A stretch of DNA of 64,000 nucleotides from Epiperipatus broadwayi (Eukaryota > Onychophora > Udeonychophora > Euonychophora > Peripatidae). The notes beneath the pieces were generated by a model. The model saw only the letters and a program-made list of their open reading frames with translations. It ran no database searches and was not told the DNA's origin. The position numbers and the translations under genes were made by a program. Position 1 is the stretch's first letter; each line of letters begins with the position of its first letter. The DNA is taken from contig JAQFVV010012477.1 of the NCBI GenBank assembly GCA_028023455.1, forward strand, positions 5,326,751 through 5,390,750, in the 5' to 3' direction. Positions 1 to 11,216 of the stretch are shown piece after piece.

Positions 1-651
1 TAAATCCACAAATATATGATCAACTATCTTATATGCTTATGATTACATCCCTCCACAAGGTGATAACAGTGGATAGAAAACAGTTTCTACCTTGCATGAG
101 AGTTGTGGAGTGAAAACTACACTACAGAAATATTATTCATTAAAAGCATTACAATGTATCAAAAAACAAAACAAAATAAAACACTGATCAGCATTGATAA
201 ATATGAATATAATTGTGGTTCACAAGTTGGTTCGTATAATCATTACAAATTTATTATTAAGTTTTTATTTTTTTCTCTTTCCGCAGTTTTTTTTCTTCCG
301 GAATTAGAATGGCCACAATTGTTTTTGAATAACTGTTAATAACGATGGCGATTTTCCTAGAATTTTTTTAAGTTTTAATTTTTTTTCATAAAATAAAAAG
401 AATAAGTTATATTCTGTTTCTTAACATGTTTTTTTCTGTGTTCCTTTAGATGCAAAAGATTGACAAATTTAAAAATATGATAAAATAAATTATTATAAAC
501 ATTTTATACATTTTCATTTGCTATTTATTATTGAGGCTTCACAAATATTTTAGAATATCTTAAATGGTTTAGAGCAGCTTAGAGATTCTAAAAGATCACA
601 GCTCAATTCTGTCACTTCTACGGTTTCAAACATCATATGTATTTACATATG
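1..651. other. AT-rich non-coding stretch
   Basis: No convincing gene or repeat was seen. Short open frames here have low-complexity composition and no recognisable motif. Confidence 0.5.
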
Positions 652-1402
652 TGTTATATCCACAAGTATGACTGTCAGATCAGCAAATAACTATATACAA
701 TAAGACTCACTAGATTTTACATAGTGTGAATAGTGAATAGTCTGCAAGACTATATCTCTACAGTTCACTAATGCTCAATTCCCACGCTGTTCTCTTGCAA
801 TGGATGCTCTGCAATAAGTGCTCTGCAACAGATGCCCTCCATAGAATGGTCTGCAATGAATGGTCTGCAACAAATGCTCTGCAACGAATGCTCTGCAAAT
901 GGATGCTCTCCAACAAATGGTCTGCAACAAATGCTCTGCAACGGATGATCTGCAACGGATGCTCTCCAATGAATGGTCTGCAATGAATGCTCTCAATATC
1001 TCCATTGCAGTCTCCCCATCTCTGTGGGCTCTTTCAGCTACACCCATGGACTACATTTCCACTGGGCACTGGTCATTAACTGCAAACACTGACATGAGAT
1101 ATCTCTACTGTAGTTGTACTCAAATCACTGCCTACTCAAATGCTGCCCTGTGTGGTTCTTACCCAGTCTTCTTATCGCTTTCTGATAACTGCAACAATTA
1201 ATACACCATCCAATAAGGTATCGTCTCTTATCTAGAAATATTTGCAATCAGCAAATATCTCTTGGAATTGTCGATCGCCATTACGTCAATGCCTTAATTA
1301 AATTCCACAGTTATCAGCGCGCGATCTAAAAACAACCTCTCGAATACATTCTAGTTTTTCTGGAGTGCACAAACATGTCTGCCATTTTTACAAAATACTA
1401 CA
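652..1402 (-). repeat. 3' LTR of the TRIM-like element
   Basis: Near-identical to 1733-2472 outside the internal minisatellite. It has TG...CA ends on the minus strand. It carries a long conserved block (about 1000-1400) shared with its sister LTR, including GTGGGCTCTTTCAGCTACAC. Confidence 0.85.
798..1000. repeat. 14-bp minisatellite inside LTR
   Basis: About 14 head-to-tail units of consensus ATGSTCTSCAAYRR. The unit contains no stop codon in several frames of either strand, so overlapping cysteine-rich spurious frames appear on both strands. These are repeat artefacts, not genes. Confidence 0.88.
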
Positions 1403-1417
1403 CCTCCCCCCACTCCA
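1403..1417 (-). other. Polypurine tract of the TRIM-like element
   Basis: On the minus strand GGAGTGGGGGGAGG lies directly before the TG start of the 3' LTR. That is where plus-strand DNA priming occurs in LTR retroelements. Confidence 0.75.
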
Positions 1418-1709
1418 GAAAAACCCTTGTTGCGATTCCTTGGTGTTTTGTTGTTTTTCTATTCCTACTTTCCTGTTATTTCACTCAGAAATGTTCGATT
1501 CAAATTTGCTGCCGAACTTCTTCACCAGTTACGTTCAATGGTGACTGCGCAAGCGTGGTGGGCCTCAGCTTCCGATGTTAACTGCGCAAGCATTTTATTT
1601 CCAAACTTTCACTTCCGTTGTTAACGTTATACTAACTGGGATTTCCATTTTCACCAGGTTTCCCCGTTTATAGCTAAACTTGTTGTTCAAAACTTATTCG
1701 CTACTCACA

Positions 1710-1731
1710 GGTTCCAAATGCGACTGCACCA
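1710..1731 (-). other. Primer-binding site of the TRIM-like element
   Basis: On the minus strand the sequence TGGTGCAGTCGCATTTGG starts one base after the 5' LTR end. Beginning with TGG, the complement of the tRNA CCA tail, is the standard mark of a primer-binding site. The donor tRNA was not identified. Confidence 0.72.
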
Positions 1732-1732
1732 A

Positions 1733-2472
1733 TGTTATATCTGCAAGTATGACTGTGCGGTCAGCAAATAACTATGTGCAATAAGATTCACTAGATTTTA
1801 CGTAGTCTGAATAGCGAATAGTCTGCAAGACTCTATCTCTACAGTTCGCTAATGTTCAATTCCCATGCTGTTCTCTTGCAATGGATGCTCTGCAATGAGT
1901 GCTCTGCAACGGCCCCCGGAGCCTGCAACAAATGCTCTGCAACGGATGCTCTGCAACAGATGCTCTGCAATGGATGCTCTCCAATGAATGGTCTGCAATG
2001 AATGCTCTGCAATGGATGCTCTGCAACGGATGCTCTCCAACAAATGGTCTGCAACGAATGCTCTCAATATCTCCACTGCAGTCTCCCCATCTCTGTGGGC
2101 TCTTTCAGCTACACCCGTGGACTACATTTCCACTGGGCACTGGTCATTAACTGCAAACACTGACATGAGATATCTCTACTGTAGTTGTACTCAAATCACT
2201 GCCTACTCAAATGCTGCCCTGTGTGGTTCTTACCCAGTCTTCTTATCGCTTTCTGATAACTGCAACAAATTTACACTGTCCAATAAGGTATCATCTCTTA
2301 TCTAGAAATATTTGCAATCAGCAAATATCTCTTGGAATTGTCGATCGCCATTACGTCAATGCCTTAATTAAATTCCACAGTTATCAGTGCATGATCTAAA
2401 AACAACCTCTCAAATACATTCTAGTTTTTCTGGAGTGCACAAACATGTCTGCCATTTTTACAAAATACTACA
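1733..2472 (-). repeat. 5' LTR of the TRIM-like element
   Basis: Sister of 652-1402, with the same ends and the same conserved block. Its minisatellite differs in unit order and contains an extra GC-rich interruption near 1911-1922. Confidence 0.85.
1877..2068. repeat. 14-bp minisatellite inside second LTR
   Basis: The same 14-bp unit as at 798-1000, but with a different arrangement of variants and a non-repeat insertion GGCCCCCGGAGC. The two arrays have changed independently since insertion, or were already different at insertion. Confidence 0.86.
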
Positions 2473-3027
2473 CTAATTGACTTATTGTTTACACAAAATT
2501 CTCATTTTTAATTATAAACAGATGATTTTTATTTTAACTTTTAACATATTTTCTTTAGATTGTTTATTTAAAAAAACATTTGACATACTTTAGAATCATC
2601 TTATACTTTATGCAATGAAAAACAACAGAATATATTGCCATGACTTATGTATTTACATATTATTTACATGAAATATTACTACATGAGTTATCAACAGTAG
2701 TATGATAAAAATATAATTTTTTATGATCAGTTGTACTACTGAATTTGATCAACTTTTAGGATTTTAGTTTAAATATATTTCTCATGTGATAAACTAATTT
2801 TCAAAAATGTCTATGAAATTTTAACATTGTATATTTTTCTTCATGCTCCATTTGCAAGTGAGAAATAAAATACTGGTACAAATAAAATATAATTAATTTA
2901 AAATATATTTATAAAATCAAATTTTGACCACTTTAGTAAAAACTACAAATCTCTTTATTTCTGTAATATATACTTTGATATTTAAGCCACAACATACTTT
3001 GTAATTGCTTAAAACATTTTCCAAGTT
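2473..3027. other. AT-rich non-coding stretch
   Basis: No gene or repeat recognised. Confidence 0.5.
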
Positions 3028-4345
3028 GATATGATGTGCTATGATTTCTCCTTTATCAAAGTCAGAAATCTCTCAGCCGCTATGCTCAGAGAAACCTGTT
3101 ATCCACCTTATCTTCCCTTTCAATTTTCTACCCTAAGTTTGTCTCATATTCTTCTCTATCCTGCTCCATCCTATTTCTACATTATGTTTGTCCATTCTAT
3201 AGCCTTTATATCTAGATCCCCTTTATATTTTTTCTGAAACCAACATAAAAACCAAGAACCCACTTTCTGTACCCTCACCTGCTTATATTTATTCTTCCAC
3301 AACTTAATTATTTGTACCTTCATACTTGAAAGTATTTAACAAATGCCTAACATTTTCCATGCCTTTCTTACATAATTTGCCAACTAAATCACCCACATTT
3401 CTCTATTTATGTGTATATTTCCTTGTTGCTAATGATCCTGTTTGAGCCTTAAACAGTAAACTACTTTCTAGTTATTATTGTAAATTAACTCGCACCCAAT
3501 ATTCTGTTTACTTCTATATGCATTTAAACTCTTTTTATTTTCCATACTAATTCTTCATCTCTCTAACTCCCTATTTTTTATTAATGCGTTCATCCTTCTA
3601 TCTCATTCTTTGTCCTTATAGCACTTAAAAATCATCCTAACACAATCATCCCACCTTTTTTACAAGTATATTGACATATTCTTTCTTTTGCATACTGTAC
3701 TATCTTCCTCATCCATCTTCTTTCATGTTATTTACTTGTAATCCAATTAAATATTATTTTGACTATTCTCTTACTATCCATAAATTATAATCTACTGAAC
3801 ATTTTAATTTTTGTTTTTTGCATCTCTCATATAAAAACTTGATTATTCCATTTCAATTTGAATTGCCTCCTTTGCCATTCACACATCTGCATCTAATACA
3901 TGTCTTTCTATTTCACATTTCCTTTTTTTAAGTAATATAACACCCCTTTACTAACACATAATGCATCATTATCAAAAGTTAACTCTGCTACTACCTCTCC
4001 GTTCATGATAATTCTTGCTATATTTAGGAATTCTTGCTTCATTTATGAATTTTTTCTCCTATTCATTCAAGCAATTTTTTTTGATTACTTAAGATGATTC
4101 CCAAAGAGTTATATCTATTTACCACATATAACTTTACATCTCCAGTAAAAATTTATTCTCTTCTCATTCTTCAGCATTTATCATCATTACTTTAGATTTT
4201 TCTTTGCTAAATTTAATCCCCATCTCTTTTTTCATCCTTGCACACATCTTCAGCATAACTTCCATATCTTCCCTAGCTTCTGTATGTGCACAAGAAGATA
4301 TCATTAGCAGAAAATAGAAATGGATATCTTAAGTTGACTGAAAAA
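3028..4345 (-). pseudogene. Decayed LINE family A copy (RT C-terminal half and 3' end)
   Basis: The reverse complement follows the better preserved LINE at 29.6-33.6 kb for more than 1 kb. 3028-3110 matches its 3' untranslated end (ATGATGTG repeats, CTCAGCCGCTATGCTCAGAG). 3110-3600 matches its C-terminal region. 3750-3960 matches the segment after the reverse transcriptase core. 4170-4320 encodes, on the minus strand, residues like REDMEVMLKMCARMKKEMG, which correspond to the region just after the catalytic FADD box. At that box this copy reads SAND, so the first catalytic aspartate is lost. Many stops and indels are present. The element is truncated upstream, near 4345. Confidence 0.8.
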
Positions 4346-6434
4346 AAGAGAAAGAAATCATAATATCTGCTCTTCTATGGGTTTATTCACATTTACTGCC
4401 TTCATTATTTTTAAAAACAGAGGCAAAATAAAACAAAATGCTTAAAACATCACAAGTGTATTCAAACTTTCCAAACTCATGAAATCATAGCATCCCATGT
4501 AAAAAAATCTAAGAAGCATGTCAAACATCCATTCTAAACCTTTTCTCTAAATCCTTAGCCATCATCTGGTGCATTCCTCCAAAAAAACCAAGATTATCAA
4601 AGGACTTAGAAAACAACAATAAATCTTAGAATAAGCAATTCATGGTTCAGAAAATTGGATAATGATTGATGAATAGATCATGGAAAGAACAATTTTAAAT
4701 TAAGTGGGTTTTTTTTACATCAATTTAAGTTGCATTATTATACATACGTACATATTTTAAGTGTGTACTTGCATAATACACATGGCACAGTTTACACAAG
4801 GATGTAATGTACATTAAGGAAGTTTTTTAATCACTATATATACTTGACTAACTTGTTTGTTCACACTTTATAATGTACTTTTTAGCTGGAGTAACAAGCC
4901 AAATTTTTCCCATAGGAAACCATTATAACTAATAGTTCTTTATGTGATATTCTTGCTTAACAATGAGTTTTGGGGGATTAATTACCCTCACCAACTGGAG
5001 TAAAAATGTATGTATGTATTTCAGGTTCATACATGTAAGATTTTTATTATAAATATAGTAATGTTTTGGCTTCATTACACAAGCCCTCAACTGTATGATA
5101 AATACAATACTATAAAAACGGTTGTAGCACTGCAAACGTTGATTTATAACAATGTTAAAATTCCACCATAAGAAAAAACAGGAATATAAAATTGAAAATC
5201 AGAAACCCAAACATTTTTATAATATTCTATTCATCATCCAGTTAATAGCTTGTGTGAATAAGCCAAAACGTGAGCATATTTATAATAAAAATCATACATG
5301 GATAAACCCCCAAAATATATAAATTTTTATCTGTAAAGTGAAAAATTTGTACTAGCACACACACACACATATATATATATTAAAAATCATGTTTTGGGGA
5401 GTAAACATGTTGAATAAAATAAAAATAAAATATCGCTATTACCGCAAAAAAGCACCTGACTTCAACTGGATGAAAAACAGTAATAATGTTGTGGTTGTCA
5501 CATATGGTTGTTGATTAGTTTGATTTAAATTTGGTAGCGTTCTTTTAATATTTTTTCATTTTCATGATGAATTTTCTGTACAGCTGGTAATTTTAATGAT
5601 TCATCTTGTTTGTTAATGCAATTTGTTTTTTTAAATATTTCTACAGAATCCCTAGATATTCTTTGATAATGATTGCTGCATATGGATATGATTTTAGTAT
5701 TTGAGAAATCTATATAATGGCCATTGCCTAAAACATGGAAAGCAAGTACTGAAGATAGTGTTTTCATTGTATTAATGTGCTCATCTCTTCTGTTTTCATT
5801 GTATGAATATGCTCATCACTTCTAGCACTTATATATTGTTTCTTCCTATATGTGTGATTGGGAACATGCTACATGGGATCTCATAGACTCCTTGAACTTC
5901 CAGAGCAACCACATCCTTAAGTTTGATCAGAATGCTATTAATTTTTTGTTCAGTAGAGAATGTTTTTATATCATAGCATCTCAGTATCCTTCCAATGTTG
6001 TTTGCAGTTACTTTTATATAAAAAAATGCATTTCCTTTTTTGTGGGGGTGAGTGTGCTGGGTAATTTGTGCATTTCTCTGTTTATAGTAATGGTATTAAA
6101 GCCATTTATTAATAAGACATCATATATGCATCTTTTTTCTTAATGGAAATATATTTGAGAGCAAGAATGCTCTTGTGAAAAGTGACTTAGCTACAGAAAA
6201 GATTTGGGCTGGATGACGATGAAATGATATCTTTAGATATTAATCATTATCTATAAATTTCCAATATATATTACCCATATGCCAATAATCATTAAATATT
6301 TAGAGAGACTATAAAAGTATTTAATAAAATTTGCATTAATAAACATGATCAAACAATAAAATTACCAATTGTATGGAAAAATACCCTCACGCAAATGAAT
6401 ATAAATTTAAAAAAAACGTCAGCACATTTAAGTC
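4346..6434. other. Non-coding stretch with small repeats
   Basis: Contains an (AC)n(AT)n microsatellite at about 5356-5380 and a roughly 31-bp imperfect tandem duplication at 5761-5823 (TTTTCATTGTATKAATRTGC). 4380-4640 could be an extension of a decayed LINE on the minus strand, but I could not assign it. No gene was seen. Confidence 0.45.
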
Positions 6435-6444
6435 AAACTATTCA

Positions 6445-6541
6445 AGCGTTGGTGGCCTAGCGGTTAGCATAGCTGCCTTCTAAGCAGCTGGACCGCGTTA
6501 GCTTCCCGGTCAACGCTTTGACATGTTAAAAAAAAAAAAAA
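6445..6541 (+). mobile_element. tRNA-derived SINE (copy 1)
   Basis: A full tRNA-like cloverleaf can be drawn. The acceptor stem AGCGTTG/CAACGCT is perfect. The A box TGGCCTAGCGG is good. The anticodon stem GCTGC/GCAGC encloses loop CTTCTAA, giving a UCU (Arg-like) anticodon. The T-arm is degenerate (loop TTAGCTT instead of TTCGAAT), so this is not a functional tRNA. A short tail TTGACATGTT follows, then about 14 A. An 11-bp target-site duplication AAACTATTCAA flanks it (6435-6445 and 6539-6549), which shows insertion by LINE-type retrotransposition. The same tail (GACATRTG) recurs in the copies at 7.4, 7.5 and 55.3 kb. A one-off retroposed tRNA is the alternative. Confidence 0.82.
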
Positions 6542-6549
6542 CTATTCAA

Positions 6550-7349
6550 TAACGGTTTCTGCAACAATCATTTTATTATTAGTGCTATTTTCACTCTGTT
6601 GAGGGCAGGTCTTATATTGTCTAAACGTTTTAGTATATTATTTTAATTTTATTATACATAGCTGCTTCTGAAAACATGACTTATAAAGACCCTTTTGCCT
6701 ATGAAAACATTCATTTCTATATCCATCCATACATCTATAAAGTTATATTTTATTTCTTTTATTACAATTTTATTTACATACATTATACATAAATATATAA
6801 AGTCCTAAACAGTAAATCTTAAAAGTTTAAAATATTTTATGAAAACAAAAAATGACAAATTATTTTAAAATGTGAAATATTTTCTTTCTCTTTATTAATA
6901 TTCGTTTCTTGTCCAGTTAAATATAACATTTTTTTTTTTTTGAAGACAAATTTAATATACATTTTGCCCTTTTTTATGATGTCTTATGTTATAATACTGA
7001 AGTTAGAGAGATTTATTGAATTTATTTTTGATATGTTTTCGATATTATAAAATAGATTTACACATATATCTGCCCGCTTAGTAATAACCATCGAGTTAAT
7101 TAAATAGGCAGAAAATAAAGTATGTGTGGATATATTCGTTATTTATTCTCATAACTTCATAATCATTATTAACCAAATCAGAAGATTAACCTTTAGTAAA
7201 AATATTAGGGAAGTTAGTGTTACATGTCTTGCAATTAAAGCCCACTATGAATAGAAAAAATGGAAAAATAGTATTTTGGCTAGATACAAAATGAAATCTT
7301 TGATTCTACTATTTTATTAGGTTTCCAAAGTGCAGGAAAGATAACTGTA
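6550..7349. other. AT-rich non-coding stretch
   Basis: No gene or repeat recognised. Confidence 0.5.
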
Positions 7350-7364
7350 ACTGTATATATATAT

Positions 7365-7463
7365 TCATATGTCATAGCATCGTCCGGGAGGCGAACCCAC
7401 AACCGTTTGCAACCAACTACTTGCTTGCAAAGCGGCTGCGATGACCTCGCGGTTAACAACACT
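7365..7463 (-). mobile_element. tRNA-derived SINE (copy 2)
   Basis: On the minus strand the acceptor AGTGTTG pairs throughout with CGATGCT (wobbles allowed). It has an A-box-like TTAACCGCGAGG and a good B box, GGGTTCGCCTCC. The 3' tail ATGACATATG is the family tail. A short duplication ACTGTATA (7350-7357 and 7466-7473) is a candidate target-site duplication. The anticodon stem is damaged. Confidence 0.75.
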
Positions 7464-7484
7464 TGACTGTATACTTATTTTTTT

Positions 7485-7581
7485 ATATGTCATAGCATCG
7501 TTCGGGAGGCGAACCCACAACCATCTGCAAACAACTACTTGCTTGCAAAGCGGCTGCGATGACCTCACGGTTAACAACGCT
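7485..7581 (-). mobile_element. tRNA-derived SINE (copy 3)
   Basis: Nearly identical to the copy at 7365-7463, in the same orientation and about 20 bp away. A separate 10-bp duplication ACTTATTTTT flanks it (7473-7482 and 7584-7593), which favours independent insertion over simple tandem duplication. Confidence 0.78.
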
Positions 7582-7593
7582 TGACTTATTTTT

Positions 7594-8639
7594 AAGTGAT
7601 AAAAAGCATAAATAACGAATCACTATAGCTTGCCATTATTTCAATAGTAAAGGATTTTATCCAATATCAAACAGTATGCATAGGATCAAAAATTAGATAG
7701 CAGAAAGCAAAATGTGAGTCAGGGATCTAACACAAAAACTGAATAAATATAGCAGCAAGTAATGGAAGACTAAAATTGAAAAAGATGAGGATTGGTATAT
7801 AAATGGGAAAGATATTAGGGAGATTGCTAAATTGAGATTGGTGAATTATGAACTGAAAAAAAAAAGCATTGGAATGTGTATTGATAGTTTAGCAGAATCA
7901 AAAAATATGCATATTAGAAATTATGGTACACTAATTAATCATATTGTTTTGATACATGGGAAGGATGGTAAACATTACCATCGTGTAGGTATGTGAATGT
8001 ATAAGTGTAAAGAAACATTGGTAAAATATAATGATATATGAAGAAATTATGGTGGTTAACATAATGGATTTACTAATGAATCCTCAATTATCCAGTTACA
8101 TATCGATAACAGTAGCAGCAAGCAGTTCTATGAAGAGCAAACAGTTAATCAAAAATGAAAAGATAGAGGCATAGTTATACCAAAATGAAAAAATTGATGC
8201 TGAATTGACTGAGTAATATGAACTAGAAAAGGAGATGTAACACAGGATACACAATTATAGTTAATAAAAAATGGAAAAAAATATTATGAAAACATTTCCA
8301 GTAATCTAGATACATATCATAGGCTTGTGATGGCAAAAAGAAAAATTCAAAGTTATAATATTAGAAAGAAAAATACTAAAAATTTGAATGCTGTCAGGAT
8401 AGATGGTGATAGATAATCAGAATATGTTGCAGATTAGCAAATCAATTTGAATGTCTGTGATTTAGTGTAACAATGTAGAATGACAATGCTAACAGTTAAG
8501 GATTGTACAGGAAATCACAGGAAATAAATAATAAGGATGGCTGTTTGCTTAATTGTGGAAACAGAAAAAAGGATTGATAAAAAAGATTTGAGAATTATGA
8601 TCCTGTAAAATATGTAGGATTAAAATGAAAAGCACAAAT
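7594..8639 (+). other. Uncharacterised decayed coding-like stretch
   Basis: A frame without stops runs from about 7763 to 7996 (about 77 codons, containing DEDWYINGKDIREIAKLRL), but I recognise no domain. It lies just upstream of RTE-type remnants in the same orientation and could be the amino-terminal part of that or another retroelement. The rest is full of stops. Confidence 0.35.
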
Positions 8640-9795
8640 AAAAACATATAAACAATTTATGCATAAAACTTCAAAGGGAGAATAGATGTGGTAAAACTAG
8701 AAAAATGTTTCAGATCATAAAAAACCTTGTAGGAAAAGTTGTAGCAAGTTTATTTATGATAAAAATACAAATTGATGGATTGTTGACTAATTAAGATGAA
8801 TTGATTAGTTGATGAAGAGGATATTGTAGACATGTACAAAGATGACAGTAGTTGAAGTACTGGTAATAGAATATAAACCACAACATTAGAAAGTGAAGTA
8901 GTAAGTCATATCAAGAATTGGTAAGGAGAGATTACCAGAATCAAATGAAATTCTGTGCTGGCAGAGTTATTCAAGAAAGAATAAGTGGAGATTAGGCCAA
9001 AAACAAGATTTCATTGTGCTTATACCAAAAAAAAAGAAAAAAGAAATCTCAGTCAATGGAATAATTATAAGATTGTAGCTGCAATTTTGGATGCTAGAAA
9101 GATAACATTCAAAATGGTATCAGATGAAATACAAATAAAAATGGAATGAGAATTAATACTGAAGCAGGAAGATTTTTAGAGCATTGCATGAAATTAGCAA
9201 TCAGAAAATTTACATATTATCATCAATAAAGCTAAAGAATTTCATTAACTATTCTATCATTGCTTTATAAATTATAAGAAGGCTTTTTATTTTATAAAGC
9301 TTTGAATAGGAATGTTGAATATTGAATATCTTCCACAGTGAACACAGCTGTAACTTCCCTATGTAGCTGATAAAGACTAGAATGAGATTAATACAGACAA
9401 ACTTGGATTAGTTTCAAGTTGTGCAAAGTGGTGATACAGGATTGTGTATTGTTACCATATTTATTAAATACTTGAGCAGAGATAGTGATAAGAACAGTTT
9501 TGAATTACTTTCATAGGAAATCTTATATTAAAAAAAGATGAGTCTAAAACTGCAATATGTAGATAATATAGTTTGGATGGTTTTAGCAGAGAAAGAATTA
9601 TAAGACCAGATAAAGTAGGGGCAGAATATGAAATATGGCTAGACATGAACAGGATAAGAATAATGGGATTAACTGGATGAATAATAAGCAAGAAAAGGAG
9701 AGAGTGTTCAGCTGGAATAGATTTCTGAATTTGTCTATTTAAGGGTCAGAATAAGTATAGTGAATATCATACAGAGATAAATGCATGATTATTGT
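8640..9795 (+). pseudogene. Decayed RTE-like LINE reverse transcriptase
   Basis: Broken frames on the plus strand follow the usual RTE order. First comes a pre-RT segment (KNLVGKVVASLFMIK, then a DG-LTN motif). Next is a pattern resembling the IIVPIPKKG block near 9020-9080 (LIPKKKKKK). A YADD-like box reads YVDN at about 9550-9575, followed by a YLG-like segment near 9740. The second catalytic aspartate is replaced and stops are frequent, so it is dead. The 5' and 3' ends of the element are missing or unrecognisable. The call rests on order and spacing of weak motifs. Confidence 0.6.
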
Positions 9796-11216
9796 TACAT
9801 TTATGCTGATATGGTCATATGCATAAACACACGTTTTGCAAAATTAAAAATATATTTCAATTACCTTATTAATGATTTGTCTTTAAATCATGGACTCAAA
9901 TTATAATCTTAACAACATTCAATTTTTATGCATATATGTGCTTCCATAAAGAAATTGTAGAAGTGTTAATGTAAAAGTTTAGATTTACATTTATTTGGTA
10001 ATATAAAGTAATTGTCATGAATATAAAGATCAAAATGTTAAGCAAATAAATAGCAATTTAATATTTACTAAAATGTAAAAAAATCTAGGCTTTCTAAAAT
10101 ATCAAAAGCAAATAAACATATTGCACACAGATTTAGATATTGACTACATTGATTTGAAAAAAAAATCTTTTTTAGCAACATATTATCAAATCCATATATA
10201 CACATACGTATTACGTATTGAGATTCAAGTTATTATCTTATATAGAAATGAGAATTTTCTATTATCTATTTGTAAACAATAGTAAAAAATCATTAAGCTA
10301 ATATAAAAATGATTTTATAATACTCATTATTTAGTAAGTCCTGAAGCAAATATACAGTTGTGATAACTTCTTTCTTAGCCTCACACTTATGCAAAAGCAT
10401 CATCCAAAGCCTTTTAAAGTCAACAATTTTTGCAATATAGAATGTTAATAAATGCATGCCCTCATGTCCATCTACAACTACTTTATTGAAGAATATATAT
10501 TATCAAAACCCTATGTTGTTATATAATTAACAAAAATGTAGAAACTTTACTCATTGATACTTAAACCAGCTCATTGTGTCACCCCATATCAATGCATTTT
10601 TCATTTTAATTTCTTATTAATTAAAAATACTGAGTAGTAGTTTAATGTTTAATTAAATAAAAAAAAAATAGTAGTCATTATGCATAAAAAAAAGTACACA
10701 CACTAAAATATGAATGAATATTCCAAAAAAAGAAAAAAAAGACATTTAAAAGTAAAAAAAAATGCAAAGAGAACTCACTTTTAGAGTTTTAAATGTATTT
10801 TTTTAAAAGGATTCACAGCATAGACTTAGCACATTTGTCCACCATGTCTACGTTTTGAGGTTCTATTCCAGACCAGCTGAATCTTGAAAATTTTTTTCAG
10901 GTTATAACAGATTTAGAATTTTTATAGTATTAGTCAGTATAATGTGGATCTAACTGTAGAGAATAAAGATGAACAATGAGTATTGATGTATTATTATTAA
11001 AACAAACCACACGTTATGATATAATGGGGAAAAAGTGCTATACTCCTGAGTATTCTGAGTGCTTTATTTATATCTCTTAAACTCCTTCTGGAGAGTCTGA
11101 TTAAAACTAAATAGTAAAAAATATATAGGCAAGATATCCATCAAACAATACAAAAAATGTTAAATCATTACATCTTGGATATAATAGCACAGAATATTAA
11201 AATTGATTTAATCATC
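9796..11216. other. AT-rich non-coding stretch
   Basis: Simple A-rich and T-rich runs only. No gene or clear repeat seen. Confidence 0.5.

Larger units (their letters stand above)
652..2472 (-). mobile_element. TRIM-like gene-less LTR retroelement
   Basis: Two direct repeats of about 750 and 740 bp flank an internal segment of only about 330 bp. Read on the minus strand, each LTR begins TGTAGTATTTTG and ends TATAACA, the TG...CA ends of retroviral-type LTRs. The 5' LTR (1733-2472) is followed one base later by TGGTGCAGTCGCATTTGG, a plausible tRNA primer-binding site. The 3' LTR (652-1402) is preceded by the purine run GGAGTGGGGGGAGG. The interior holds no gag or pol motif, so the element must have been mobilised in trans. 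This is the layout of a terminal-repeat retrotransposon in miniature. The flanking bases (ATATG and CTAAT) are not a target-site duplication, so the copy may have recombined or its flanks may have mutated. The structure is seen directly; the class is inferred from family architecture. Confidence 0.82.

Noticed and set aside
758-1201. Overlapping open frames on both strands with Cys/His-rich repeats
   Set aside because: They are produced by a stop-free 14-bp minisatellite read in several frames inside an LTR; no coding signal is independent of the repeat.
652-2472. Possibility that the TRIM-like element is a hammerhead-bearing retrozyme
   Set aside because: No CTGATGA...GAAA core on either strand of the LTRs was seen, and the LTRs are longer than in known retrozymes.
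6445-6520. Functional tRNA-Arg(UCU) gene
   Set aside because: The T-loop lacks the TTCGA core, a T-stem mismatch is present, and A-tail plus target duplications show a retroposed copy.
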